NCBI GenBank assembly: GCA_002457735.1
Contig: NTKO01000009.1
Location: 1-41,924, forward strand
Length of the DNA: 41,924 nucleotides
From: Bacteroidetes bacterium MED-G13
GTDB lineage: Bacteria; Bacteroidota; Bacteroidia; Flavobacteriales; Flavobacteriaceae
Direction of reading: 5' to 3'
Each line of letters begins with the position of its first letter. Position 1 is the stretch's first letter. The notes beneath the pieces were generated by a model. That model was not told the origin of the DNA, searched no databases, and was given only the letters and a program-made list of their open reading frames with translations. The position numbers and the translations under genes were made by a program. This document shows, piece by piece, positions 1-8,322 of this stretch.

Positions 1-282
1 CATATCAATTGAGAAATTAAATGTTGATGAACCACTAACATTAATTTGATCAAGTGTTATACTTGGGTTCTCAGAAATATCTTCAACAGCCCAATAATAA
101 CCATCTTCATTGCTAACACCACTAATATTATAATTAGTTCTGTTAAAAACATCAGTATAATTACTACCAAATGTAGTAGATGGAGTATATCCATCACCTG
201 CAGTTTCAAAATTAATGGTAGATGTTTGACTGTGAAGATTTAAGCAAAAAACAAAAAATAAAAGTTTTAGTATTTTTTTCAT
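1..282 (-). CDS. Secreted protein, N-terminal part only (runs off the left edge)
   Basis: Reading leftward from the ATG at 282-280, an open frame of 94 codons continues without a stop to base 1, so only the amino end is present. It starts MKKILKLLFFVFCLNLHSQ, a clear Sec signal peptide with a positively charged start, a hydrophobic stretch and a probable cut after S-Q. The mature part is rich in Thr, Ser, Asn, Gly and aromatic residues (for example NFETAGDGYTP), which resembles the start of large extracellular flavobacterial proteins, many of them exported by the type IX system. A sorting domain would lie at the missing C-terminus, so export route and function cannot be judged. The gene is divergent from the esterase at 510, with a 227-base very AT-rich spacer in which I see no clear promoter box. 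Confidence 0.75.
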   Translation of the reverse strand, partial: MKKILKLLFFVFCLNLHSQTSTINFETAGDGYTPSTTFGSNYTDVFNRTNYNISGVSNEDGYYWAVEDISENPSITLDQINVSGSSTFNFSIDM

Positions 283-509
283 TATTTAACGATTTTAAAA
301 TTAAACTATGATGTTATTAACAATTAATAAAATTATTTTAAGATTATTTAATTATTATTATGTATCCATTAATTTAATTGAAAGAATTATAAGAAATTAA
401 TAACTTAACAACAAAAATTATTAATATTCTCATAATTTTTATGAATTAAAAATATCTTATCATCGTTATTTTTTCATTTTAGAATTTTTATATTATATGT
501 TATAAAAAT

Positions 510-1271
510 ATGAGAAGCATATTTACTCTTATTACACTATTATTTTATTGCTGTAACAACCAAATATTAGTTCCAGATTATGAGAAATTTGTTCATGGAG
601 ATGAAGAATTAGCTTACAGAATTCTTTATCCGCAAAAATTTGATAAATCAAAAAAATACCCAATAAAACTTTTTTTACATGGAATCGGGGAAAGAGGCAG
701 TAATAATGAGTCACAATTAACCTATGTCGATAAAGTTTTTCTAAATAAAAAAAATCAAGAGAATTATCCATCCATTGTAGTTTTTCCACAAGCTCCCTTA
801 ACCGATAACTGGTCATCTGTTATTTGGGATGGAAATAAATTATTTTTTCCCGAAGATGATCCACCCACAACTTCTTTGAAGTTAGTTATCAAACTTATGG
901 ATTCTCTAAGTAATGAAAATTATGCTGATAAAAACAGAATTTATTTGAGTGGATTATCTAACGGTGGTATGGGATCCTTTGAATTGTTAAAGCATCGACC
1001 AAACATGTTCGCATCAGCAGTAATAATTTGCGGGGGAGGAAATCCTGCATGGGCTAAAGAATTTGCTAAATCTACACCTGTATGGATTGCACATGGATCA
1101 AATGATAAAGTAGTTAAGCCTGATTTTTCACTAAAAATGGTTGAAGCAATTATAAATGAAGGTGGTAGTCCAAAAGTCACATTTTTTGAAAATGTTTATC
1201 ACAACAGTTGGGATTATGTCTTTAGTGATGCTGAGTACTTAAAATGGATGTATTCTCGTTCTAAAAACTAA
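510..1271 (+). CDS. Secreted or lipoprotein alpha/beta-hydrolase (esterase/peptidase-like)
   Basis: This 253-residue protein has the alpha/beta-hydrolase layout: an oxyanion-type HGIGERG at residues 57-63, a nucleophile elbow GLSNGG with Ser150, an acid HGSNDK with Asp199, and a base HNSWD with His231. The order Ser-Asp-His and the spacing fit the dienelactone hydrolase, PHB depolymerase and prolyl-oligopeptidase-like esterases. The N-terminus MRSIFTLITLLFYCCNN is a short hydrophobic signal ending in Cys14-Cys15, consistent with lipid attachment, so the enzyme probably acts in the periplasm or at the outer membrane. The substrate cannot be told from sequence. The last 11 bases overlap the 3' end of the convergent ribBA gene. 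Confidence 0.8.
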   Translation: MRSIFTLITLLFYCCNNQILVPDYEKFVHGDEELAYRILYPQKFDKSKKYPIKLFLHGIGERGSNNESQLTYVDKVFLNKKNQENYPSIVVFPQAPLTDNWSSVIWDGNKLFFPEDDPPTTSLKLVIKLMDSLSNENYADKNRIYLSGLSNGGMGSFELLKHRPNMFASAVIICGGGNPAWAKEFAKSTPVWIAHGSNDKVVKPDFSLKMVEAIINEGGSPKVTFFENVYHNSWDYVFSDAEYLKWMYSRSKN

Positions 1272-2391
1272 CATATTCTGAAATTTCAAGGCCATATCCA
1301 ATCATGCCAACTCTTTTTTTTCCTTTTGTATTTGTTATCAGTTTAAGATTGGTAATATTTAAGTCATGTAAAATTTGAGCTCCAATACCAAAATCTCTAT
1401 CATCCATATCCAATATTGGTGCTTCTGTTATACTGTCCTTATTCTGTTTATTTTTTAAAATTTTTAATCTTTTTAGAGTTTCAATGGATTTTATCTCCGC
1501 ACTTATAAAAATAATTGCCCCTTTTTCATCTTTATTAACAATTTCAAACATTTTAGATAGAGATGCACCAGTGTCAAGAGTAAGAGAACCTAAAACATCG
1601 TTATGAGTAGATTTTGAATTAATTCTTGTTAAAACTACATCTCCTTTATCCCAGTTTCCTTTAGTTAAAGCAATATGTATATTACTATTAGTGGTTTGTT
1701 TGTATGCTCTAAGTCTAAATTTTCCAAAGCGAGTATTCATTTCAAAATCTTCTTCCTTTTCAATGAGTGAATCATGTTCCATTCTGTAAGCTACAAGATC
1801 CTCAATTGAAATTATTTTCAAATCAAATTTTTTTGCAACCTTAATTAAATCAGGTACTCTAGCCATAGAGCCATCTTCATTCATAATTTCTACAATAACA
1901 CCAGCAGGTTTCAATCCAGCAAGTCGAGGAAGGTCGATAGCAGCTTCTGTATGACCAGTTCTTCTTAATACTCCACCATTTTTTGCTAAAAGAGGAAAAA
2001 CATGCCCAGGTCTTGAAAATTGGTTTGCTTTGATTGTTTCATCAATAAGTGCTTTTATTGTTTTTGCCCTATCATTAGCAGAAATTCCCGTGGTAACTCC
2101 GTTTCCCTTAAGATCTATGGATACAGTGAATGCAGTATCCTGTGGATCAGTATTTGTTCCAACCATTAGATTTAGTTTTAATCTTTTAGCAATACTTTCA
2201 GTAATTGGAGCACATATTAATCCTCTTCCATGTGTCGCCATAAAATTAATTATCTCTGGACTAATTAATTCAGCAGAGGCAAGAAAATCACCTTCATTCT
2301 CTCTATTTTTATCATCAACAACAATGACAATTTTTCCTTCTTTAATATCATTAACAGCAGATTCAATTGTATTTAGCAAAAATTTTGACAT
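1261..2391 (-). CDS. ribBA: RibBA-type riboflavin protein: active DHBP synthase fused to a degenerate GTP cyclohydrolase II domain
   Basis: Residues 1-205 are 3,4-dihydroxy-2-butanone-4-phosphate synthase, which makes the four-carbon riboflavin precursor from ribulose 5-phosphate. The metal/substrate loop DDKNRENEGD (26-35) and the GHTEAAIDLPRLAGL block (146-160) are intact. Residues about 218-376 are related to GTP cyclohydrolase II and keep the late DFGIGAQILHDL block (333-344). However, the three zinc cysteines expected in the C-x10-C-x-C segment are Ser261, Leu272 and Thr274, and the usual arginine-rich catalytic loop is not recognisable. The second half is therefore probably not a GTP cyclohydrolase and may be structural or regulatory, as described for RibBX-type proteins. 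The stop of the upstream permease gene directly abuts this ATG (0 nt gap), so it is likely translated as the last gene of the ftsK-lolA-lptG unit. A separate RibA should exist elsewhere in the genome. Confidence 0.93.
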   Translation of the reverse strand: MSKFLLNTIESAVNDIKEGKIVIVVDDKNRENEGDFLASAELISPEIINFMATHGRGLICAPITESIAKRLKLNLMVGTNTDPQDTAFTVSIDLKGNGVTTGISANDRAKTIKALIDETIKANQFSRPGHVFPLLAKNGGVLRRTGHTEAAIDLPRLAGLKPAGVIVEIMNEDGSMARVPDLIKVAKKFDLKIISIEDLVAYRMEHDSLIEKEEDFEMNTRFGKFRLRAYKQTTNSNIHIALTKGNWDKGDVVLTRINSKSTHNDVLGSLTLDTGASLSKMFEIVNKDEKGAIIFISAEIKSIETLKRLKILKNKQNKDSITEAPILDMDDRDFGIGAQILHDLNITNLKLITNTKGKKRVGMIGYGLEISEYVSF

Positions 2392-3804
2392 TTATTTATT
2401 TGGTTTGTATAAATTAATAAAAAAAGAATAAAGCTTATTTGAAGACCCATCATTAGTCGCTCTGTAGGTTAAATAAATACTTATTGGAAGCATTATAATT
2501 GTAGACAACCAACTAGATAATATAGGACTAATACTTCCATCTTCTGCAAGATTTTTTGAGAATATTCCCAAAAAATGATAAGCTAGAAATAATAATATTG
2601 AAATTACCAATGGTAATCCATACCCACCTTTCTTAATTATTGTTCCAAGTGGAGCACCAATAAAAAATAATATTATACATGCAAATCCTAAAGAAAATTT
2701 ATCTTGTAAAGTGATTATATGTTTATTTAAATTCTGAGTTCTATATAGTTGAATTGTTTTATTTGATTTAATAATACTAATTGAGCTTTTAATTGAACTA
2801 ATTCCAAGATCAAATAGTTGTTTTTGTTTTTTAATCTGAAATAATTTAAAAATTTTTTTATTGGAATAATTTAAATCTTCTTTTGGATTTAAATTATAGT
2901 CTAATGTTTTATAATTAGACCTATTAATCATTTTCGATTCGATTACTCCAACATCAATTTCCCTCTTTTTTTTGAGGGAATCAATTGCAAAATTAAGTTC
3001 ATTTATATTCATCATGGAATATTTATTTATATCGTTATCCTCGTCAAAATCTATCTGATTAATTTTTCCAATATCAATATTGATTATATATTCTTTAAAT
3101 TTACTTTTGATAAATGGTTTATTTGTTTTGACTTTGTATTCATTTGAAATAATTTCATCATAATAATACCCATCAAATAATACTAACTGCAATATATTTG
3201 AATCATCATTTGAAAGAATTTCCCCTTTGTTAGATTTAATCACTGTATAATTTCCCGCTTTTAGTTTTTTTTGATGAATAATAATATTTTCTAGATTTCT
3301 TCCATCAATTCCGTATTTGTTTTCAACTTTAATGTTATAATTTCCAATTTGGCTAAATTGTCCTTCGGCAATGGCCATGGTAGGTTTAACTTTTGCGATA
3401 TTTTTCCTTAGATTACGAAAATTGTACTCAGAAACAGGCACTATATAATTAGAAAATAAAAATATTAAAAATCCTAAAAAAACAGTGAAAATAACCAGAA
3501 ATCGCATTGATCTTTGCAGTGAAATTCCACTTGCTTTCATTGCAGCAAACTCATAATTTTCAGAAAGACTTCCAAAAACCATGATACTTGAAAGTAGTAT
3601 GGTTAATGGCAATACTAATAGAACAAGCCTAGGAGAAATATTTAAAAGAAACCTTAAAATAATTTCAAGTTCCAAATCTTTTCCAGCTAATTCTGAAATA
3701 TATAACCAAACAGATTGTAATAAGAAAATTAGCATCAAAATGGTAAATGCACCCAACAGTGTTTTTACGTATGATTTGAATATGTAGAAATCAAGTATTT
3801 TCAA
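2392..3804 (-). CDS. LptF/LptG (YjgP/YjgQ) family LPS export permease
   Basis: This 470-residue inner-membrane protein has the LptF/LptG architecture: three N-terminal membrane helices (about 13-33, 54-78 and 100-122), a large periplasmic beta-rich region (about 125-375), and three C-terminal helices (about 372-395, 398-416 and 425-447). The start MKILDFYIFKSYVKTLL and the segment ENYEFAAMKASGISLQR after helix 2 are family hallmarks; the latter is the loop contacting the LptB ATPase. The family moves lipopolysaccharide out of the inner membrane with LptB and LptC. I cannot decide between LptF and LptG, and the second partner is not in this window. The gene lies 4 nt after the lolA-like gene and directly abuts ribBA, an order widespread in flavobacteria. 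Confidence 0.9.
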   Translation of the reverse strand: MKILDFYIFKSYVKTLLGAFTILMLIFLLQSVWLYISELAGKDLELEIILRFLLNISPRLVLLVLPLTILLSSIMVFGSLSENYEFAAMKASGISLQRSMRFLVIFTVFLGFLIFLFSNYIVPVSEYNFRNLRKNIAKVKPTMAIAEGQFSQIGNYNIKVENKYGIDGRNLENIIIHQKKLKAGNYTVIKSNKGEILSNDDSNILQLVLFDGYYYDEIISNEYKVKTNKPFIKSKFKEYIINIDIGKINQIDFDEDNDINKYSMMNINELNFAIDSLKKKREIDVGVIESKMINRSNYKTLDYNLNPKEDLNYSNKKIFKLFQIKKQKQLFDLGISSIKSSISIIKSNKTIQLYRTQNLNKHIITLQDKFSLGFACIILFFIGAPLGTIIKKGGYGLPLVISILLFLAYHFLGIFSKNLAEDGSISPILSSWLSTIIMLPISIYLTYRATNDGSSNKLYSFFINLYKPNK

Positions 3805-3808
3805 AAAA

Positions 3809-4462
3809 TTAATCTAATATGTTCATGTAGTATCCCTTATACTTGGCTGAATCAAAAACGAATAATTTTTCGTTTAAGGATACATTGAACTCGAAATCAA
3901 TGATTGATATAGTTGTAATGGTTTCGTTTTTTCCAGTTTCAACCACCTCATAAATCTGATTAAATTCAGTATCTATTCCCAAATCAATATATTTAATGTC
4001 TGCTTCAGAATCCATTGGGATCAATTTAACATATTGTATTTTCTTTCTAAAGTTTGCGTTACCAATATATTTTACATTTCCCATTTCAAAATAATATCCT
4101 TCCTCATAAAAATAAAGCATCTTATTTGGAGTTATTGTTGTTTCATCTTCAGGATTTTGACTTGAAATAGTTACCTCTTCATCATCTGGACTTATTGTGT
4201 AAAGCTTATCACCATCAAAAATCCTTGTTATTCCAAGCATTTCAAATCTCCAATTTTCATTTTCAGTCACAAAACTACCCCTATTGGTATAATTAATATC
4301 TTCTTCGATGTTATTTAGTGTATATGCGTAATTAATGTAAATATTATCATAACTTTTAATATTTTCAGACACTTTGTTAAGTAGCTGTTGCGCATCTGTA
4401 TCTATTTGAGAATATGAAAAACTGCTAAGGAAAGAGATTGTAAATAAGATATATTTTTTCAT
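3809..4462 (-). CDS. LolA-like periplasmic lipoprotein carrier
   Basis: This is a 217-residue protein with signal peptide MKKYILFTISFLSSFSYSQ. The mature part begins with the D-A-Q-Q-L-L-N-K-V helix typical of Bacteroidota LolA-like proteins, followed by alternating beta strands (for example RGSFVTENENWRFEM, and a phase GDKLYTISPDDEEVTI). LolA carries outer-membrane lipoproteins through the periplasm from LolCDE. The size fits the family. Sequence conservation in this family is low, so the call rests on the fold-like pattern, the signal peptide and the position between ftsK (11 nt upstream) and the lptF/G-like gene (4 nt downstream), which is the usual flavobacterial neighbourhood. Confidence 0.8.
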   Translation of the reverse strand: MKKYILFTISFLSSFSYSQIDTDAQQLLNKVSENIKSYDNIYINYAYTLNNIEEDINYTNRGSFVTENENWRFEMLGITRIFDGDKLYTISPDDEEVTISSQNPEDETTITPNKMLYFYEEGYYFEMGNVKYIGNANFRKKIQYVKLIPMDSEADIKYIDLGIDTEFNQIYEVVETGKNETITTISIIDFEFNVSLNEKLFVFDSAKYKGYYMNILD

Positions 4463-4473
4463 AGTATTTTTAA

Positions 4474-6834
4474 TTATTCATTTTCAAGATGACGATCAAG
4501 TGATTGTAGATCACTGATTAAAACTTGTCTTGCCTTACTTCCTTCAAAAGGTCCAACTATACTAGCAGCTTCTAATTGATCAATCAATCTGCCAGCCCTA
4601 TTGTAACCTAATTTAAGTTTTCTTTGTAAAAGAGATGCAGATCCTTGTTGAGCGGTAACTATAACTTCAGCTGCTTCTCTAAAAAGCACGTCTCTATCCT
4701 CAACACTTATATCAATATTTGTTCCACTATCTTCAGAGATATATTCTGGAAGTTGATAAGCATTTGGATATGCCTTCTGGGAACCAATAAAATCAGTTAA
4801 CAATTCTATTTCGGGAGTGTCAACAAATGCACACTGAATTCTAACCAATTCATTTCCTTGAGTAAATAGCATATCTCCTCTACCTATCAATTGATCAGCA
4901 CCAGAGCTATCTAAAATTGTTCTTGAATCAATTTTAGAAGTAACTCTAAATGCGATTCTTGCAGGGAAATTTGCTTTGATAACACCTGTAATTACATTTA
5001 CTGATGGTCTTTGTGTTGCAATAATTAAGTGAATTCCAATTGCTCTTGCTAATTGGGCTAATCTCGCAATAGGAGTTTCAACCTCTTTACCAGCTGTCAT
5101 AATTAAATCGGCAAATTCATCAACTACAAGAACTACATAAGGTAAAAATCTATGATCATCATTTGGATTTAGTTTTCTGTTTTTAAATTTTTTATTATAC
5201 TCAACAATATTTCTGCAAGAAGCATTTTTTAAAAGCTCGTATCTGTTATCCATTTCAATACATAATGAATTCAATGTATTAATTACCTTTTTATTATCGG
5301 TGATTATTGCCTCTTCACTGTCAGGAAGTTTAGCCAAATAGTGTCTTTCAATTTTGTTATACAAGGTTAATTCAACTTTTTTTGGGTCTACCAAGACAAA
5401 TTTTACTTCTGCGGGATGTTTTTTGAATAATAGAGATGATAAAACAGCATTTAAGCCAACAGATTTTCCTTGACCAGTTGCACCAGCCATAAGTAAATGA
5501 GGCATTTTAGCTAAATCAAAAACTAGAGTTTCATTACTGATTGTTTTCCCAATAGCAACAGGTAATTCCATTTCAGATTTTTGAAATTTTTCTGATGAAA
5601 TAACAGAATGCATAGAAACTACAGTTGGTTTTTTATTAGGTACTTCAATCCCAATTGTTCCTTTGCCAGGAATAGGAGCAATTATTCTAATTCCTAGAGC
5701 AGAGAGTGACAATGCGATATCATCCTCCAGGTTCTTAATCTTTGAAATTCTTACTCCTGCTTCAGGGATGATCTCATATAAAGTAACAGTAGGTCCAATA
5801 GTGGCTTTAATATTTGAGATTGAAATATTATAATTAGCTAACGTTTCAACGATTCTGTTTTTATTTTCCTCTAACTCTTCTTTGTCAATTGTTATTTTTT
5901 CAGAATCATATTGTTTTAAAAGTTTTAGTTTTGGAAATTGAAACTTACTTAGCTCCAGAGTTGGATCAAATTTCCCAAAATTATCAACAAGTTCATCTGA
6001 AAGATTATCAATTTCTGACTTTTCCTCAATAATTTTTTCAACTTGAATGTCTAAATCATCTGTAACTTTTTTCTCATCGTTCTCACTTGTCTCTGGATCA
6101 GATTCTGAGGGTTCAAGATTAGTTGATATAAACTCACTAGTTTGATTTTTAGAAATAGTATCATTTTCATTTGATTCATTTTTTTCAATTTCATTGTATA
6201 CTTGCTCATTTTCATTAACAGAACTATCATTAGTATGATTTTTATCAAATCGCTTAAAATAATTTCTAATTTTTTTAATATCATCAACTCCAACCTTAAG
6301 TCTAAAAGTAAAATAAATAAGTGTCATGAATATTATTAAAAATATTACTCCTAAGCTACTAACATATGTATTTAGTAATTCATTTATTTCGTAGCCTATT
6401 ACACCTGAAAAAACACTATCTGCACTGATTGAAGCGAAAATGATTGAAAAATAAAAAATTAGATAAAAACCCCAAGCCCAATTTTTTAGTAAATTATTAT
6501 TTTTTGTATCAAGTAAAATGTGAAGAGCACTCAAAAAAATTAAAAAAGATAAAATAATAGAACTAATCCCGAAGCCATTGTAAATAAAAAATTCACTAAT
6601 TCTGGCACCCAATTTTCCTAGAATATTTGAGTTAATTTCATTTTTATCAAAGAAATTATTTAATGAGCTTTGATCAATTTCACCAGTGAAAATATATGAA
6701 ACAAAAGAGGAAAAAATAAATATCGCTAAAATAATTAATGCACTACCAATAAATAACCTCTTAGAGCTTGATAGTTCTTTTGTTTGTTTATTATTTTTAA
6801 ATGAAAATATATTTTTCAAAAATTGATTTTTCAA
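4474..6834 (-). CDS. ftsK: FtsK/SpoIIIE DNA translocase
   Basis: This 786-residue protein pumps chromosomal DNA through the closing division septum. Four membrane helices lie at about 26-45, 85-108, 121-142 and 158-178. A Glu/Asp/Asn-rich linker follows (about 200-290). The motor has Walker A GATGQGKS (451-458), Walker B VVDEFADLI (570-578) and TQRPS (607-611). The C-terminal gamma winged-helix (about 712-786), which reads polar DNA sequences, includes GYNRAGRLIDQLE. The start is TTG at 6834: an in-frame TAA lies only two codons upstream and no in-frame ATG exists in the N-terminal region, so a longer or ATG-started form is excluded. FtsK would work with XerC/D at dif; neither is visible here. 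The gene heads the conserved ftsK-lolA-lptF/G-ribBA order and lies 56 nt downstream of nhaC. Confidence 0.96.
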   Translation of the reverse strand: MKNQFLKNIFSFKNNKQTKELSSSKRLFIGSALIILAIFIFSSFVSYIFTGEIDQSSLNNFFDKNEINSNILGKLGARISEFFIYNGFGISSIILSFLIFLSALHILLDTKNNNLLKNWAWGFYLIFYFSIIFASISADSVFSGVIGYEINELLNTYVSSLGVIFLIIFMTLIYFTFRLKVGVDDIKKIRNYFKRFDKNHTNDSSVNENEQVYNEIEKNESNENDTISKNQTSEFISTNLEPSESDPETSENDEKKVTDDLDIQVEKIIEEKSEIDNLSDELVDNFGKFDPTLELSKFQFPKLKLLKQYDSEKITIDKEELEENKNRIVETLANYNISISNIKATIGPTVTLYEIIPEAGVRISKIKNLEDDIALSLSALGIRIIAPIPGKGTIGIEVPNKKPTVVSMHSVISSEKFQKSEMELPVAIGKTISNETLVFDLAKMPHLLMAGATGQGKSVGLNAVLSSLLFKKHPAEVKFVLVDPKKVELTLYNKIERHYLAKLPDSEEAIITDNKKVINTLNSLCIEMDNRYELLKNASCRNIVEYNKKFKNRKLNPNDDHRFLPYVVLVVDEFADLIMTAGKEVETPIARLAQLARAIGIHLIIATQRPSVNVITGVIKANFPARIAFRVTSKIDSRTILDSSGADQLIGRGDMLFTQGNELVRIQCAFVDTPEIELLTDFIGSQKAYPNAYQLPEYISEDSGTNIDISVEDRDVLFREAAEVIVTAQQGSASLLQRKLKLGYNRAGRLIDQLEAASIVGPFEGSKARQVLISDLQSLDRHLENE

Positions 6835-6890
6835 TAATTATGATGCAATTTAACAATCATTTGACCAAGAATGAATTTTTTAATAAAATT

Positions 6891-8321
6891 TTAAAACTTG
6901 ATTTTTTTGATTTTTATTTCCATAGCAGCATACAACAAGGTTGTTATTGGGCTAAGCCAATTAAAAATAGCGTAAATAAAATAATCAAAAACAGATACCC
7001 CTAAAACTCCATAATGATATGCTCCACAGGTATTCCATGGAATTAGAGCAGAAGTTACTGTTCCCGTATCTTCTAGGGTTCTACTTAAATTTTCTGAGCT
7101 TAACTTCTTTTTTTTAAAAGCTTTTTTGAACATTTTACCAGGAATAACTATTGCAAGATATTGATCGGAAGCTATGATGTTGACTCCCATACAGCTGGCT
7201 GCGGTACTTAAAAATAGTTCAAAATTACTTTTTGCCCTGTTAAGTAATGATTTTGTTAGTGTATTAAGTGCTCCAATGGCATCCATACATCCACCAAAAA
7301 CCATAGCTGCAATTGTTAGATAAATTGTCCACAGCATTCCTTTCATTCCACCACCTGAGTATAGTCTTTCAATCCTCGGGTTTTCTGTATGAATCTCTGT
7401 GTCAATAAAAATGGCTTGAAAGATTGAATGCAAATTTGATTGATTTATTGACTGTAATATATCATTTTGAAATATCATGGCTAATATACTTGCACTGATA
7501 ATACCAATTAATAATACTATAATAGGTCGAAATTTTAAGAACGCAAGAAAAATTACTAGCAGGGGAACAACGAAAAGTAAAGGAGAAATATAAAAATCAT
7601 TTATTATAGTGGTTGAAAGAGTTGATATATCATTAAGTTCATTCAAATTAGTTGTTTTTAAATTAAGTCCAATTACAACAAAGCAAATCAGGCTAATAAT
7701 AAATGTTGGAAAAGTAGTGTAGGTCATATATCTAATATGCGTGTACAAATTTGTTTCAGTTATTGCAGGAGCAAGGTTTGTTGTATCACTCAGTGGAGAC
7801 ATTTTATCGCCAAAATATGCTCCAGAAATTACTGCTCCTGCTGTCATACCAGCTGGTATATTAAAAGCAATACCAACAGCAACTAAAGCAATACCAACAG
7901 TTGCTGAAGTTGTGTATGAACTACCAGTCGCAAGAGACACTAACGTTGAAACTAGTAAGGTAATTGGCAAAAAAGCTTTATGTGAAACCATATCAAGCCC
8001 GTAATATACCATGGCTGGAATAATTCCACTAACTTTCCAGGTCCCTGCCAGGGCACCCACTAAGAATAAAATAATTATTGGGGTTAAAATACTTTTGATA
8101 TTTTTTAGAATACTATAAATAATTTTTGAAAACTTGATATTTTCTGTTATTCCAATTAATAAAGCTGTAAGAGCAGATAGTAAAATAATATAATGGAAGG
8201 TATATTCCCCAAACCAATCATTATTTTCAAAGAAAATTATATTAAAAAAAAGTAATGATGTTAGAAATATGATTGGAATCAAAGATTTATAAATACTAAT
8301 TTTATAATCTTTTTGAGACAT
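6891..8321 (-). CDS. nhaC: NhaC-family Na+/H+ antiporter
   Basis: This 476-residue, very hydrophobic protein has about a dozen membrane helices. The motif GDKMSPLSDTTNLAPA (about residues 171-186) is diagnostic for NhaC-type antiporters, and the second half contains the related SDQYLAIVIPGKMF and the ending ALIPWNTCGAY. The family exchanges external protons for internal sodium (or takes organic acid/Na+ in malate-lactate antiporter relatives), suiting a marine cell. The ATG follows the upstream PLP-enzyme stop after one base, so the two are probably co-transcribed and translationally coupled. That pairing may reflect a link between amino-acid breakdown and ion or product exchange, but this is inference. 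Length is normal and no key motif is missing. Confidence 0.92.
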   Translation of the reverse strand: MSQKDYKISIYKSLIPIIFLTSLLFFNIIFFENNDWFGEYTFHYIILLSALTALLIGITENIKFSKIIYSILKNIKSILTPIIILFLVGALAGTWKVSGIIPAMVYYGLDMVSHKAFLPITLLVSTLVSLATGSSYTTSATVGIALVAVGIAFNIPAGMTAGAVISGAYFGDKMSPLSDTTNLAPAITETNLYTHIRYMTYTTFPTFIISLICFVVIGLNLKTTNLNELNDISTLSTTIINDFYISPLLFVVPLLVIFLAFLKFRPIIVLLIGIISASILAMIFQNDILQSINQSNLHSIFQAIFIDTEIHTENPRIERLYSGGGMKGMLWTIYLTIAAMVFGGCMDAIGALNTLTKSLLNRAKSNFELFLSTAASCMGVNIIASDQYLAIVIPGKMFKKAFKKKKLSSENLSRTLEDTGTVTSALIPWNTCGAYHYGVLGVSVFDYFIYAIFNWLSPITTLLYAAMEIKIKKIKF

Positions 8322-8322
8322 G

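Noticed and set aside
46-243. 65-residue plus-strand frame near the left edge
   Set aside because: It lies antisense to the signal-peptide-bearing secreted protein gene, and its composition is low-complexity Ile/Thr/Ser.
283-509. Hairpins and AT repeats in the 227-base spacer before the esterase
   Set aside because: The spacer is nearly all A and T, so short inverted repeats are expected by chance and none has a GC-rich stem or T-run.
6801-7004. Plus-strand frame between ftsK and nhaC
   Set aside because: It is antisense to both genes and has no recognisable features; the true sequence on the other strand is strongly coding.
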